From a virus: a stretch of DNA of 64,000 bases. Where the stretch lies: the IMG/VR virus record IMGVR_UViG_3300032893_000021, positions 25,287-89,286 of that record; one strand, 5' to 3'. Below, piece by piece: positions 50,151-57,512 of the stretch. The position numbers were made by a program, and so were the translations under genes. The first letter of the stretch is position 1, and each line of letters opens with the position of its first letter. Below the pieces are notes generated by a model. The model was not told the origin of the DNA and ran no database searches. It worked only from the letters and a program-made list of their open reading frames with translations.

Positions 50151-51064
50151 CGATGTCGCTCGAGTCGCCGGGCCGCGGGCCCTGGGTCTGCGAGCGCTGC
50201 GGGAAGTCCGTCCCCGCCGGTCCGGTCGTCCCGAGCCGCGCCGACAAGGGCCTCGCGCACGGCCAGTGCTACGCCTGCGACGACGCCACGCGCTGGCGCC
50301 GGGCCGAGCCGCTGACGCCGGTCGAGCAGTACGGCGAGTTCTACGTGAAGCGCGACGACGCCTACGAGCGCGCGGGCGTCCGGGGCGGCAAGGTCAGGAC
50401 CTGCTGGCGGCTCGCCCAGGGCGCGGTCGGGCTCGTCACGGCCGGGAGCAGGAGCAGCCCGCAAGTCAACATCGTCGCCCACATCGCCCGGGAGCTCGGA
50501 GTCCCCTGCAGGGTCCATACCCCGCAGGGCGAGCTGTCCCCCGAGGTCGCGGACGCGGCCGCCTGCGGCGCCGAGGTCGTCCAGCACCCGGCCGGGTACA
50601 ACAGCGTCATCACGGCGCGGGCCCGGGACGACGCGGCGTCCCTCGGCTGGACCCTGATCCCGTTCGGGATGGAATGCGAGGAGGCGGTCCGGGCGACGGC
50701 GTCCCAGGCCGACCTGCCGCCCGGCGTCCGTCGGGTGATCGTCCCGGTCGGGAGCGGCATGACGCTGGCGGGCATCCTGACCGGGCTGGCGCGCCATGCC
50801 AGCAGGACGCCGGTGGTGGGGGTCTCGGTCGGGGCCGACCCGACGGCCCGGCTCCAGCGCTGGGCGCCCGACTACCCCGGGCTCGAGATCGTCCCGCCCT
50901 CGTCCGACTACCACGCCCCGGCGCCGTCGCGCGTCTCGATCGGGGGCGCCGACCTCGTCCTCGACCCGCACTACGAGGCCAAGGCGGCCGCCTGGCTCGG
51001 GCCGCGCCTGGAACCGGGCGACCTCCTATGGGTGGTCGGCATCCGGAGGACGGCCGAGGGATGA
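50147..51064 (+). CDS. PLP-dependent fold-type-II enzyme (ACC-deaminase/D-Cys-desulfhydrase-like) with zinc ribbon
   Basis: 305 residues, ATGA overlap. Residues 15-44 form a zinc ribbon (C15, C18, C41, C44) not usual in this family. FYVKRDDAYERAGVRGGKVR places K82 as the Schiff-base lysine; LVTAGSRSSPQVNIVA and VPVGSGMTLAGILTG are the cofactor-phosphate loops. Relatives deaminate ACC or remove sulfide from D-cysteine. The N before the lysine (GGNK in relatives) is replaced. In this setting it may supply or rearrange an amino acid group attached to DNA or a nucleotide (inference). Confidence 0.7.
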   Translation: MTMSLESPGRGPWVCERCGKSVPAGPVVPSRADKGLAHGQCYACDDATRWRRAEPLTPVEQYGEFYVKRDDAYERAGVRGGKVRTCWRLAQGAVGLVTAGSRSSPQVNIVAHIARELGVPCRVHTPQGELSPEVADAAACGAEVVQHPAGYNSVITARARDDAASLGWTLIPFGMECEEAVRATASQADLPPGVRRVIVPVGSGMTLAGILTGLARHASRTPVVGVSVGADPTARLQRWAPDYPGLEIVPPSSDYHAPAPSRVSIGGADLVLDPHYEAKAAAWLGPRLEPGDLLWVVGIRRTAEG

Positions 51065-52467
51065 CGGACAAGCCAGCGATCCCCGAGGGGCTCTCCGAGT
51101 CGCCGTTCGGGCTGCGCTACCACGTCCCCGAGGTCAGGGTCCTCGTCGAGATCATCGACCTCCGCCGGAAGTCGGGCGAGCTATGGGGCGAGATGACCGT
51201 CCGCTGCAACCTCGAGGGCGTCCGGGCCCAGCTCGACGGCAACCGCCTCAGGCAGGGGAACTTCAACTTCTCGTCCGTCTCGACCCGCAAGATATGGGCC
51301 AACGCCCTCGACGACATGACGGGCGAGGCCTTCCGCAAGACGGGCTGGCAGTGGGCCAACCTGATGGAGCGCATCTGCCAGTCCGTCCTCGACCACGAGC
51401 GCGAGGGGACCGTCCGCGGCGGGTTCATCACCGGCGAGAGGATCGCGGCCGGTGGGCGGCCCTGGGCGGCGTTCCCGATCGTTCCCCACGGCGAGATGGC
51501 CACGCTCTTCTCGCGCGGCGGGTCGGGGAAGACGCAGCTGGCGTACTGCCTGGCCTTCGGCATGGCACTCGGCAGGTCCGTCATCGAGGGGGTGCGGGTC
51601 GACCGCCCGTACCGGGTGGCCATCCTCGACTGGGAGACGAGCAAGGAGACGGCAGACGACATCTGGGGCATCATCTCCGAGACCACCGGGATCCGCGTCC
51701 CGGAGGGCATCTGGTACGAGCCGATGGACACGCCGCTCGAGCGCGGGCTCCCCAAGATCGCGACGGTCCTCGAGCGCTCCCGGGCGAACCTGGTCATCGT
51801 CGACTCGGTCGAGATGGCCCTGCTGTCCTCGTCCGAGGGGGCCGGGGACCCGGCCGACTCGATCACCCGCGTCTACCAGAGCCTCCGGCGGCTGGGGACC
51901 TGGGGCCTGATGATCGACCACGTGACGGGGGGCGACCTCAGGTCCCGGAAGGTCGCCCTCAAGGCGTACGGCAGCATCTTCCGGATGAACCTCGCCCGCC
52001 ACGCGATCGCGCTGCACGTCGGCCAGCGGTCGGGGGACACCTCCGAGGCGTACCTCGTCTGCGTCAAGTCGAACCTCTACCGCGACCGCTGGGCTATGCC
52101 GGGGACGCTCCTGCGGTCCGACGACGAGCTCTCGTGGTCCTTCGGCGACGCCGACTACGGCCTCTACGACCGCCTCCTGTCGTCCGGCGACACGACCGCC
52201 TCCGACGCCCCCGTCGGGGAGGGTGCGTACCAGGGTACGATGAGCGCCGGTGACAGGTTCCTCCGCGTCCTGCTCGACGCCGGTCCGGCCGGTCTGACCA
52301 TCGCCGGGATCTCAGAGCAGGCGCGCTACAAGTCGACGGCGTACATCCGCAAGGTCATGAATTCGTACGAGGGCATGGGGCTGGTCAGGGCCTACGACGG
52401 GCCAGGGCCGACCAGGGAGAAGCTCTGGACGCTGACGCCGGACGGCGTCTCGGCGATCGGCGAGTGA
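51061..52467 (+). CDS. RepA-like hexameric helicase (AAA_25)
   Basis: 468 residues, ATGA overlap. FSRGGSGKTQLAYCLAFGMA is Walker A (about 151-158). VAILDWETSKETADDIW follows, LVIVDSVEMALLS is Walker B (about 244), and GLMIDHVTGGDLRSRK is the sensor region. This order is typical of RepA/RecA-like replicative helicases of plasmids and phages. The C-terminal 70 residues form a winged helix (GLTIAGISEQARYKSTAYIR). It lies just upstream of the iteron region, as origin-linked helicases often do. Confidence 0.8.
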   Translation: MTDKPAIPEGLSESPFGLRYHVPEVRVLVEIIDLRRKSGELWGEMTVRCNLEGVRAQLDGNRLRQGNFNFSSVSTRKIWANALDDMTGEAFRKTGWQWANLMERICQSVLDHEREGTVRGGFITGERIAAGGRPWAAFPIVPHGEMATLFSRGGSGKTQLAYCLAFGMALGRSVIEGVRVDRPYRVAILDWETSKETADDIWGIISETTGIRVPEGIWYEPMDTPLERGLPKIATVLERSRANLVIVDSVEMALLSSSEGAGDPADSITRVYQSLRRLGTWGLMIDHVTGGDLRSRKVALKAYGSIFRMNLARHAIALHVGQRSGDTSEAYLVCVKSNLYRDRWAMPGTLLRSDDELSWSFGDADYGLYDRLLSSGDTTASDAPVGEGAYQGTMSAGDRFLRVLLDAGPAGLTIAGISEQARYKSTAYIRKVMNSYEGMGLVRAYDGPGPTREKLWTLTPDGVSAIGE

Positions 52468-52477
52468 CAACGATGGA

Positions 52478-52730
52478 GGGTACGCACCCGGGTACGAAGC
52501 GGATGATTCACGGGCTGGTTGAGGGGCCATCGTACCCATCGTACCCAGGGTACGTACCCCTCCTGCCCGCCGGGGCCCCGCCTCGTGCGCGCGTGCGCGA
52601 CGGGAGAGGGTATATACCCTGGCCACCCCCTTTCAGGGGGTGTGGCCCTGGGGTACGTTGGGATCGAGTCGGCTCCTGGGGCTGTCGGCTGGCCCGACTC
52701 GGCTTGTTGCCGGGAACGGGAGCCGACTCG
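52478..52730. repeat. iteron cluster, putative replication origin
   Basis: A 326-base region without a convincing gene. The 7-mer GGGTACG or its complement occurs at 52478, 52490, 52531, 52540, 52548, 52553 and 52651. The 12-bp palindromes GGGTACGTACCC (52548-52559) and GGGTATATACCC (52608-52619) are included; the second holds the only AT-rich step. A CACCCCC...GGGGGTG hairpin sits at 52624-52642. An inverted repeat CGAGTCGGCTCC / GGAGCCGACTCG lies at 52665-52676 and 52719-52730. Composition and position after the helicase fit an origin or a multi-site operator. Confidence 0.65.
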
Positions 52731-52792
52731 GCCCAGCAGGGCCGGTCGGCGCTCTGTCGAGGAGAGAGGTAGGATGGATCGGATGGGAGAGC

Positions 52793-54106
52793 ATGCCTGA
52801 CGAGTTCGACCCCCGGATGGGGATGGAGAAGGCCGAGGGCTTCGGGGTCGCCCGCAACCAGATCAGGGACCTCAACTACATGGCGAAGCGGGAGGCCGCC
52901 AGGCGGGCCGAGGAGGGCGCCGCCGCGAAGGCCGTGTTCGGCGAGCCGGAGACGTTCACCAGCCGGGCCGGGGCGATCGTCACCAGGTACGCCGCGCCGC
53001 CCTTCTCGGTCCTCGACACACGGCAGGGCTACTGGCAGGAGAGGCGCCGCAAGTGGCTCGCCCTCGGGATCAAGTCGGAGCTCGGCCGGGGCGAGGCCGG
53101 TGCCCTGAAGATCAGCAAGGCGGTGTCCGACACGGCCGGGCTCGACATCCACCCGTCGATGGCGCCCGGCTCGGCCCGGGCGTTCGGCGTCGACCTGATG
53201 AGGGGCGAGACGGACGGGCGGGACGCGGGCTACAACTACGCGGCCCACAAGCGCCGGGCGCCCGGGACCGGGGCGATCCCCATGACCGGGCTGGCGGGCG
53301 ACTGGAACAAGGACATGCGGGCCGGGCCCGAGGCCGACCCTACGATGCCGATGGACGGCGCGGACGAGGTGGAGGGCCCGTCGGCGCCGGGGACCAGCAT
53401 CTTCGACCCGGTCCTCTGCGAGCTCGCCTACCGCTGGTGGTGCCCGCCCGGCGGGGCTGTCCTCGACCCGTTCGCGGGCGGCTCGGTCCGCGGCGTGGTG
53501 GCCGCGATGCTGGGCCACCCGTACACGGGGATCGACCTGTCCCGGGCCCAGGTCGAGGCCAACCGCGAGCAGGCGGCCCAGATCGTCCCGCCCGGGCTGC
53601 CGATGCCGACCTGGATCGTGGGGGACAGCCACCTCGTCCTCGAGTCGCTCGGGGAGGACGAGTACGACGCGGTGTTCACGTGCCCGCCGTACTACGACCT
53701 CGAGGTCTACTCGGACGACCCGGCCGACCTCTCCAACCTCCCGACGTACGGCGGGTTCGCGGTCCGGTACCGGGAGATCCTCGAGAAGGCGGCGGCCCGC
53801 CTCCGGACCGGCCGGTTCGCGACCGTCGTCGTCTCCGAGGTCCGCGACAAGACGGGCGCCTACGTGGGGCTCGTCCCGGACACCATCCGGGCCCTCCAGC
53901 TCGCCGGGCTCAGGTACTACAACGAGGCTGTCCTCGTCAACGTGGCCGGGTCGCTGCCGCTGAGGGTCCAGGGCCAGTTCGAGGCCGGGCGCAAGCTCGG
54001 CCGGATGCACCAGAACGTCATCTCGGCCGTCAAGGGGGACGCCCCGCGCGGCTGGGACCACGCACGGGAGGAGCCGCCCGACCCGCAGATGGGCCTGGGG
54101 CTGTAG
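52793..54106 (+). CDS. DNA methyltransferase (N6-adenine/N4-cytosine type)
   Basis: 437 residues. ATG at 52793 with GGGAGAG upstream; earlier in-frame starts lie in the iteron region. PPFSVLDTRQGYWQERRRKW (about 68-87) is a phage DNA-methylase signature. LDPFAGGS (224-231) is motif I, TGIDLS motif II, and TCPPYYDLEVYS (about 296) a CPPY version of the catalytic DPPY. Motif order I then IV fits the gamma/alpha class. It may protect phage DNA or take part in base modification together with the cassette upstream. Confidence 0.75.
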   Translation: MPDEFDPRMGMEKAEGFGVARNQIRDLNYMAKREAARRAEEGAAAKAVFGEPETFTSRAGAIVTRYAAPPFSVLDTRQGYWQERRRKWLALGIKSELGRGEAGALKISKAVSDTAGLDIHPSMAPGSARAFGVDLMRGETDGRDAGYNYAAHKRRAPGTGAIPMTGLAGDWNKDMRAGPEADPTMPMDGADEVEGPSAPGTSIFDPVLCELAYRWWCPPGGAVLDPFAGGSVRGVVAAMLGHPYTGIDLSRAQVEANREQAAQIVPPGLPMPTWIVGDSHLVLESLGEDEYDAVFTCPPYYDLEVYSDDPADLSNLPTYGGFAVRYREILEKAAARLRTGRFATVVVSEVRDKTGAYVGLVPDTIRALQLAGLRYYNEAVLVNVAGSLPLRVQGQFEAGRKLGRMHQNVISAVKGDAPRGWDHAREEPPDPQMGLGL

Positions 54107-54116
54107 GAGGCGCGAG

Positions 54117-54731
54117 ATGGGCGAGACGATGATGGTCCGGGCGGGGGTCCCGGAGGGCGACGCGGTGATCGTCGTGGCGGACTCGAGGAGGGCCGAGGTC
54201 TACGTCGCCCTCGCCTACGGCGGCACGACGCTGGAGCCCGGCAACCCGGTTGGAGACGTCGAGCTGCCGATCGGCGGCTGGCGGGTCTGGAACGTCAAGA
54301 GCGTCCCGGATCCGCGGGCCCGCTTCGTCAACGGGGGCGAGCACCGGCCGGTGTGCGACGTGATCGTCGTGTCCCGGAAGCCGTGGACCGTCCTCGGGAT
54401 GATCCGGCGCGAGCAGTGGGCGTACGGCGTCCCGGTCGTCCCCGGCCGCCGCGCCCAGGCGTGCTGGAACGTCCCGAGGGCAGCGGTCCTGCCAGCCCCG
54501 CCGCGGCGGATGGTGGTCGGCTACGACGACCCGGCGCTCTACGAGATGACGTGGGACGACCTGCTCCACGCGGACTGGAACGACCGGGGGCGGCGCCGCC
54601 GGGCCCGCGAGACCGAGGGGCAGCCGGAGCCGCTGCCCGGCATCGGCGAGCGCCAGGCCCACCCGACCGGGCTCGCCCTGCGCAGCGGGCACGCGCCCGG
54701 CAAGGACAACTGGAGGCGGCGCAGGCCGTAA
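54117..54731 (+). CDS. hypothetical protein
   Basis: 204 residues, ATG with TAGGAGG upstream, ten bases after the methyltransferase gene. The N-terminal half is alpha/beta (DAVIVVADSRRAEVYVALAY ... CDVIVVSRKPWTVLGMIRRE). The C-terminal half is basic and probably disordered (DRGRRRRARETEGQPEP). No family was recognised; co-transcription with the methyltransferase suggests a DNA-related role. Confidence 0.55.
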   Translation: MGETMMVRAGVPEGDAVIVVADSRRAEVYVALAYGGTTLEPGNPVGDVELPIGGWRVWNVKSVPDPRARFVNGGEHRPVCDVIVVSRKPWTVLGMIRREQWAYGVPVVPGRRAQACWNVPRAAVLPAPPRRMVVGYDDPALYEMTWDDLLHADWNDRGRRRRARETEGQPEPLPGIGERQAHPTGLALRSGHAPGKDNWRRRRP

Positions 54732-54739
54732 TACCCCCC

Positions 54740-54768
54740 TTTACAACTTCTGGGCCCGAGGGTATGCT
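54740..54768 (+). promoter_or_regulatory. TTTACA-17-TATGCT promoter
   Basis: TTTACA 54740-54745, 17 bp, TATGCT 54763-54768, preceded by ATACCCCCC. Same family as at 4690, one-directional. Drives the small genes from 54824. Confidence 0.8.
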
Positions 54769-54781
54769 CGGGGCGTGGGCC

Positions 54782-54808
54782 GGGGCCCCCGCCCGGGGGC
54801 CGGGCCCC
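54782..54808 (+). other. alternative G/C hairpins abutting a ribosome site
   Basis: GGCCCCC (54784-54790) can pair with GGGGGCC (54795-54801). GGGGCCC (54782-54788) can instead pair with GGGCCCC (54802-54808), directly before GAGGAGGG. The two folds exclude each other, so the leader could control access to the ribosome site. Confidence 0.4.
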
Positions 54809-54823
54809 GAGGAGGGCAGCGAG

Positions 54824-55123
54824 ATGATGGCGTACACCCCCGTGGACGGGGTCTTCGTCAGCAGGCCGCCCTGCGCCCGATGCGGCGCGGCGGCGCGCCT
54901 CCACATGCTGAGCCGCAGCGGCGAGCTCGGCCCCTGCCCGACCGCGTGGCGGCCCGGGACGGCGGCCGAGGCCGAGGCGGAGCTCCGGTCCGCCCTGGCC
55001 TCGGGCGACGAGGCCAGGGTCTTCGCGGCCCGCGGCAACCTCCAGCGCCTGACCGGGCGCTGCATCGAGTGCGGCCTGCCGCGCGCGGCCGGGGAGGCGT
55101 GCTCGTGCCCTCCGACGCGATGA
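54824..55123 (+). CDS. zinc-ribbon protein
   Basis: 99 residues, ATGATG start. CARCG...GPCP at the N-terminus and CIECGLPRAAGEACSCP at the C-terminus make two cysteine pairs around a helix (TAAEAEAELRSALASGDEAR). Function unknown. First gene after the promoter. Confidence 0.55.
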   Translation: MMAYTPVDGVFVSRPPCARCGAAARLHMLSRSGELGPCPTAWRPGTAAEAEAELRSALASGDEARVFAARGNLQRLTGRCIECGLPRAAGEACSCPPTR

Positions 55124-55341
55124 CGGCCTACCTCGACGAGCACCCCGAGTACCGCCTCTGCGACGAGTGCCGCCACGCCGCGGACGCCCATCTCCTGGCA
55201 TGGGACTACATGCCGGGCAGCCCGGCGCGGGCCTACGTGTTCGAGCACGCGACCTGCTGGGCGGAGGACATCTGCCCCGAGTGCGACCCCGAGGCGCACG
55301 CGGCCGCGCTGGCCCTCGCCCCGGCGCCCCCGCTGGCGTAG
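55105..55341 (+). CDS. zinc-binding small protein
   Basis: 78 residues. The GTG at 55105 is preferred because GGGGAGG stands seven bases upstream; the ATG at 55120 overlapping the previous stop is the alternative. RLCDECRHAADAHLLAWDYM, HATCWAEDICPECDPEAH: two CxxC pairs and several histidines. Probably one zinc domain; no family. Confidence 0.5.
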   Translation: MPSDAMTAYLDEHPEYRLCDECRHAADAHLLAWDYMPGSPARAYVFEHATCWAEDICPECDPEAHAAALALAPAPPLA

Positions 55342-55516
55342 ACTGGGCGGCGGACGGCGTCGCGCTCACGGCACCGAACGCCGGGAATGGCACAGGTGCC
55401 GACCGGAGAGCGCGCCGGGTGCCGGTCCGGGGTATCCCATCCCCCGCCCGGCTGAACAACCCGGCGCGCGGTGACACGGCCTAACCGGCGCGGCCCGGCC
55501 GCCGTCCTAACCCCCC
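55342..55516. other. gap without supported gene
   Basis: About 240 bases separate this stop from the next gene start. Open frames here lack ribosome sites and codon bias of genes. No tRNA cloverleaf or T-loop sequence was found. A TAGACT (-10-like) lies near 55340. The second half holds the next promoter. Confidence 0.35.
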
Positions 55517-55545
55517 TTTACACGCGGGCGGCGTCCGCGTATGAT
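55517..55545 (+). promoter_or_regulatory. TTTACA-17-TATGAT promoter
   Basis: TTTACA 55517-55522, 17 bp, TATGAT 55540-55545, preceded by TAACCCCCC. Same family as at 4690, one-directional. Drives the operon from 55584. Confidence 0.8.
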
Positions 55546-55583
55546 GTCCATGGCGGGCGAAGGGCCCGCAAGGAGGCAGCGAG

Positions 55584-56327
55584 ATGGGAGTCACCAACGT
55601 CCTCGAGCTGGCAAGCGAGTACGACCTCGCGGCCGCCGACGGATCTCGCGACAGCGTCACGGAGTTCTACTCCTACCGTCCACGGACGGTCACGCTGGGC
55701 GGGACGGCCTACCGGACGTCCCAGGACGTCCTCGACCGCGTGGCGGCCGGGGAGGCGCGCTTCGCCGAGTACGGCGGGCGCTGGCACCTCGTCGAGTACG
55801 AGGGCGCCACGCTCGGCCCGGCGAGCATCCAGGTCATGTCGGACGTCTGGGAGGCCGGGGCGCGGGTCTGGGACGGCAAGCGGGTCCGCGAGGTCCTCGG
55901 CGGCTGCGCGGAGGACGCGACGCCGGAGGTCCTGGCGGCCGTCCGGGCCGTCTCGGCGGAGGCCGAGTACCGGGCCGCGCGGGCGGCCGAGGAGCGGGCC
56001 TGGCTGGCCGACGCGCAGGAGGCCTCGTCCCGGACGCGCCCGGGGGCCCGGGTCCGCGTCGCCAGGGGGCGCAAGGTCCCGATCGGGACGGAGGGCGAGG
56101 TCTTCTGGACGGGCGAGGGCTACCTCGGGCGCGGGACCCGGGTCGGGCTCCGCGACGCCGGGGGCGGGGTCCACTGGACGGACGCCGGGAACCTCGACCC
56201 GATCGTCGACCCGGACGACATCCCGGCGCTCTCGGAGTACCGGGCCCCGGAGGCCGACCTCCGCGCTGCGGCGGCCGAGCGGGCCGCCCGGTCCTGGCCC
56301 GCGCCCCGGGCGGCGGCCGCCGCATGA
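55584..56327 (+). CDS. hypothetical protein with C-terminal KOW/SH3-like domain
   Basis: 247 residues, ATG with AAGGAGG upstream. N-terminal alpha/beta half (SVTEFYSYRPRTVTLGGTAY ... ARFAEYGGRWHLVEYEGATL). A helical stretch follows (AEAEYRAARAAEERAWLADA). The C-terminal PGARVRVARGRKVPIGTEGE ... VGLRDAGGGVHWTDAGNLD reads as a small barrel of KOW/SH3 type. A comparable barrel is at the end of the 5060 gene. Function unknown. Confidence 0.55.
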   Translation: MGVTNVLELASEYDLAAADGSRDSVTEFYSYRPRTVTLGGTAYRTSQDVLDRVAAGEARFAEYGGRWHLVEYEGATLGPASIQVMSDVWEAGARVWDGKRVREVLGGCAEDATPEVLAAVRAVSAEAEYRAARAAEERAWLADAQEASSRTRPGARVRVARGRKVPIGTEGEVFWTGEGYLGRGTRVGLRDAGGGVHWTDAGNLDPIVDPDDIPALSEYRAPEADLRAAAAERAARSWPAPRAAAAA

Positions 56328-56533
56328 GCGGCAAGCCCGCCGGTCACGAGGCGTACCGCTCAGTCGCGGCCGAGATGTACGAGCCGGGCGAGACCGGCTA
56401 CAGGAAGCCGGGCGAGGTCCTCGCGGACCTCGAGCCGTCAGTCGTCGAGGAGGCGAAGTCGTACGCCAAGCGAGCCCACAAGCGATGGCCGCCGCGCCCC
56501 GAGTGCGACGTCCCGATGCTCCGCACGTTCTAG
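56324..56533 (+). CDS. small hypothetical protein
   Basis: 69 residues, ATGA overlap. EMYEPGETGYRKPGEVLADL ... SVVEEAKSYAKRAHKRWPPR: acidic then basic helices. It lies directly before the VRR-NUC gene and may be a partner of it. Confidence 0.5.
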   Translation: MSGKPAGHEAYRSVAAEMYEPGETGYRKPGEVLADLEPSVVEEAKSYAKRAHKRWPPRPECDVPMLRTF

Positions 56534-56537
56534 GGCG

Positions 56538-56945
56538 GTGGCGCGCCGCCGCGGGCTGCCGCTGACGCCCGACGAGTACCGCCGGGCCGTCGCGGGGGCC
56601 GAGTCCGAGGACGACCTGCTGACCGACGTCCTCGGCCTGCTGCGCTCGCTCGGCTGGCGCGCGGTCCACTACCGCAACTCGCGGGCCGCCGTGACGCAGG
56701 GCGACCGCGGCCTGCCCGACGTGACCGCCGCTGGCCACGGGCGCGTCCTGTACGCGGAGCTCAAGCGCGAGGGGGAGCAGCCGACCAGGGACCAGATGGC
56801 GTGGCTCGACGCGCTCTCGCAGGGCGGGGCGGAGTGCTACGTGTGGCGACCGTCCGACTGGCTCGACGGCAGCATCGAGAGGATCGTCGCGGCTGGACCG
56901 TCGTCGGCCGAGCCGTCAAGGTGGGGGGAGAGGGAGGAGAGATGA
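56538..56945 (+). CDS. VRR-NUC nuclease
   Basis: 135 residues, GTG start. SEDDLLTDVLGLLRSLGWRA, then GLPDVTAAGHGRVLYAELKR (D, then ExK of the PD-(D/E)xK core), GEQPTRDQMAWLDALSQGG, and CYVWRPSDW match the stand-alone VRR-NUC family in order. Phage members are thought to cut Holliday junctions or branched DNA during replication or packaging. Confidence 0.85.
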   Translation: MARRRGLPLTPDEYRRAVAGAESEDDLLTDVLGLLRSLGWRAVHYRNSRAAVTQGDRGLPDVTAAGHGRVLYAELKREGEQPTRDQMAWLDALSQGGAECYVWRPSDWLDGSIERIVAAGPSSAEPSRWGEREER

Positions 56946-57262
56946 AGGGCGACATGGTCCGCGTCTACACGCGGGCGGGCTCGTCGGCGTCCGTGACGGC
57001 GGCGGCCCAGGGGCGCTCGGTCGCCGAGAGGCACCGCGGCCCTTGGCTGGACTTCGACGAGGTGACGAGGTCTGGATCCCCGACCGGAGTCCGCATCAGG
57101 GTCCGGGTCGAGGACCTGGCGATGATCGAGGAGGTGCGTCGTGACGATGACGGGAAGAGGCCCGCGTCCGGGCCCGGACCCACTCGCCCCCGCGTTCGGG
57201 CCGCGCGCGGGGGTAAGGCTCCCGCCGAAGCCCCGTCGCCGGACGCTGCGGCGCCCGAGTGA
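56942..57262 (+). CDS. small hypothetical protein
   Basis: 106 residues, ATGA overlap. The first 60 residues form a beta/alpha unit (DMVRVYTRAGSSASVTAAAQ ... GVRIRVRVEDLAMIEEV). The last 40 are Arg/Pro/Ala-rich and overlap the next gene by 122 bp, so they may be spare sequence read through by chance. Confidence 0.5.
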   Translation: MKGDMVRVYTRAGSSASVTAAAQGRSVAERHRGPWLDFDEVTRSGSPTGVRIRVRVEDLAMIEEVRRDDDGKRPASGPGPTRPRVRAARGGKAPAEAPSPDAAAPE

Positions 57263-57512
57263 CCTGACCGCGTTCGTCCACTGGGCCCGCTGGTCCAGGG
57301 ACGAGCCGCGCTTCCGGGGCTCGCTCGACGCGCTCGACCCGGGCCCCGGCGCGCCGGTCGCCGCGCTCGCGCGGTCCATCTCGGCGTCCTCCGGCCCGCT
57401 CGACGACGTCCCGGCGTACCGGCAGGTCGAGCCGGAGTGGGCGCGCCCGATCGTCGCGCTGTACGCGCTCAAGGCAGTCTGGGACGTCTACGTCCGGGAG
57501 CCCCGGCTGTGA
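57141..57512 (+). CDS. small hypothetical protein, long overlap with previous gene
   Basis: 123 residues, GTG start with GAGGAGG upstream inside the previous gene. Residues 1-35 are Pro/Arg-rich. The rest is a helical unit (LTAFVHWARWSRDEPRFRGS ... EWARPIVALYALKAVWDVYV) that looks conserved in type. No family recognised. Confidence 0.5.
   Translation: MTMTGRGPRPGPDPLAPAFGPRAGVRLPPKPRRRTLRRPSDLTAFVHWARWSRDEPRFRGSLDALDPGPGAPVAALARSISASSGPLDDVPAYRQVEPEWARPIVALYALKAVWDVYVREPRL

Noticed and set aside
52464-52772. 102-residue plus-strand ORF starting by GTGA after the helicase
   Set aside because: It translates the iteron palindromes into Tyr-Pro repeats and has no gene-like composition; the DNA repeats explain the sequence better.
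52640-52792. N-terminal extension of the methyltransferase
   Set aside because: The in-frame extension runs through the hairpin and inverted repeats; the ATG at 52793 with GGGAGAG fits better.
55342-55516. Possible tRNA or small RNA gene in the gap
   Set aside because: No acceptor-stem pairing, anticodon arm or GTTCRA T-loop could be found.
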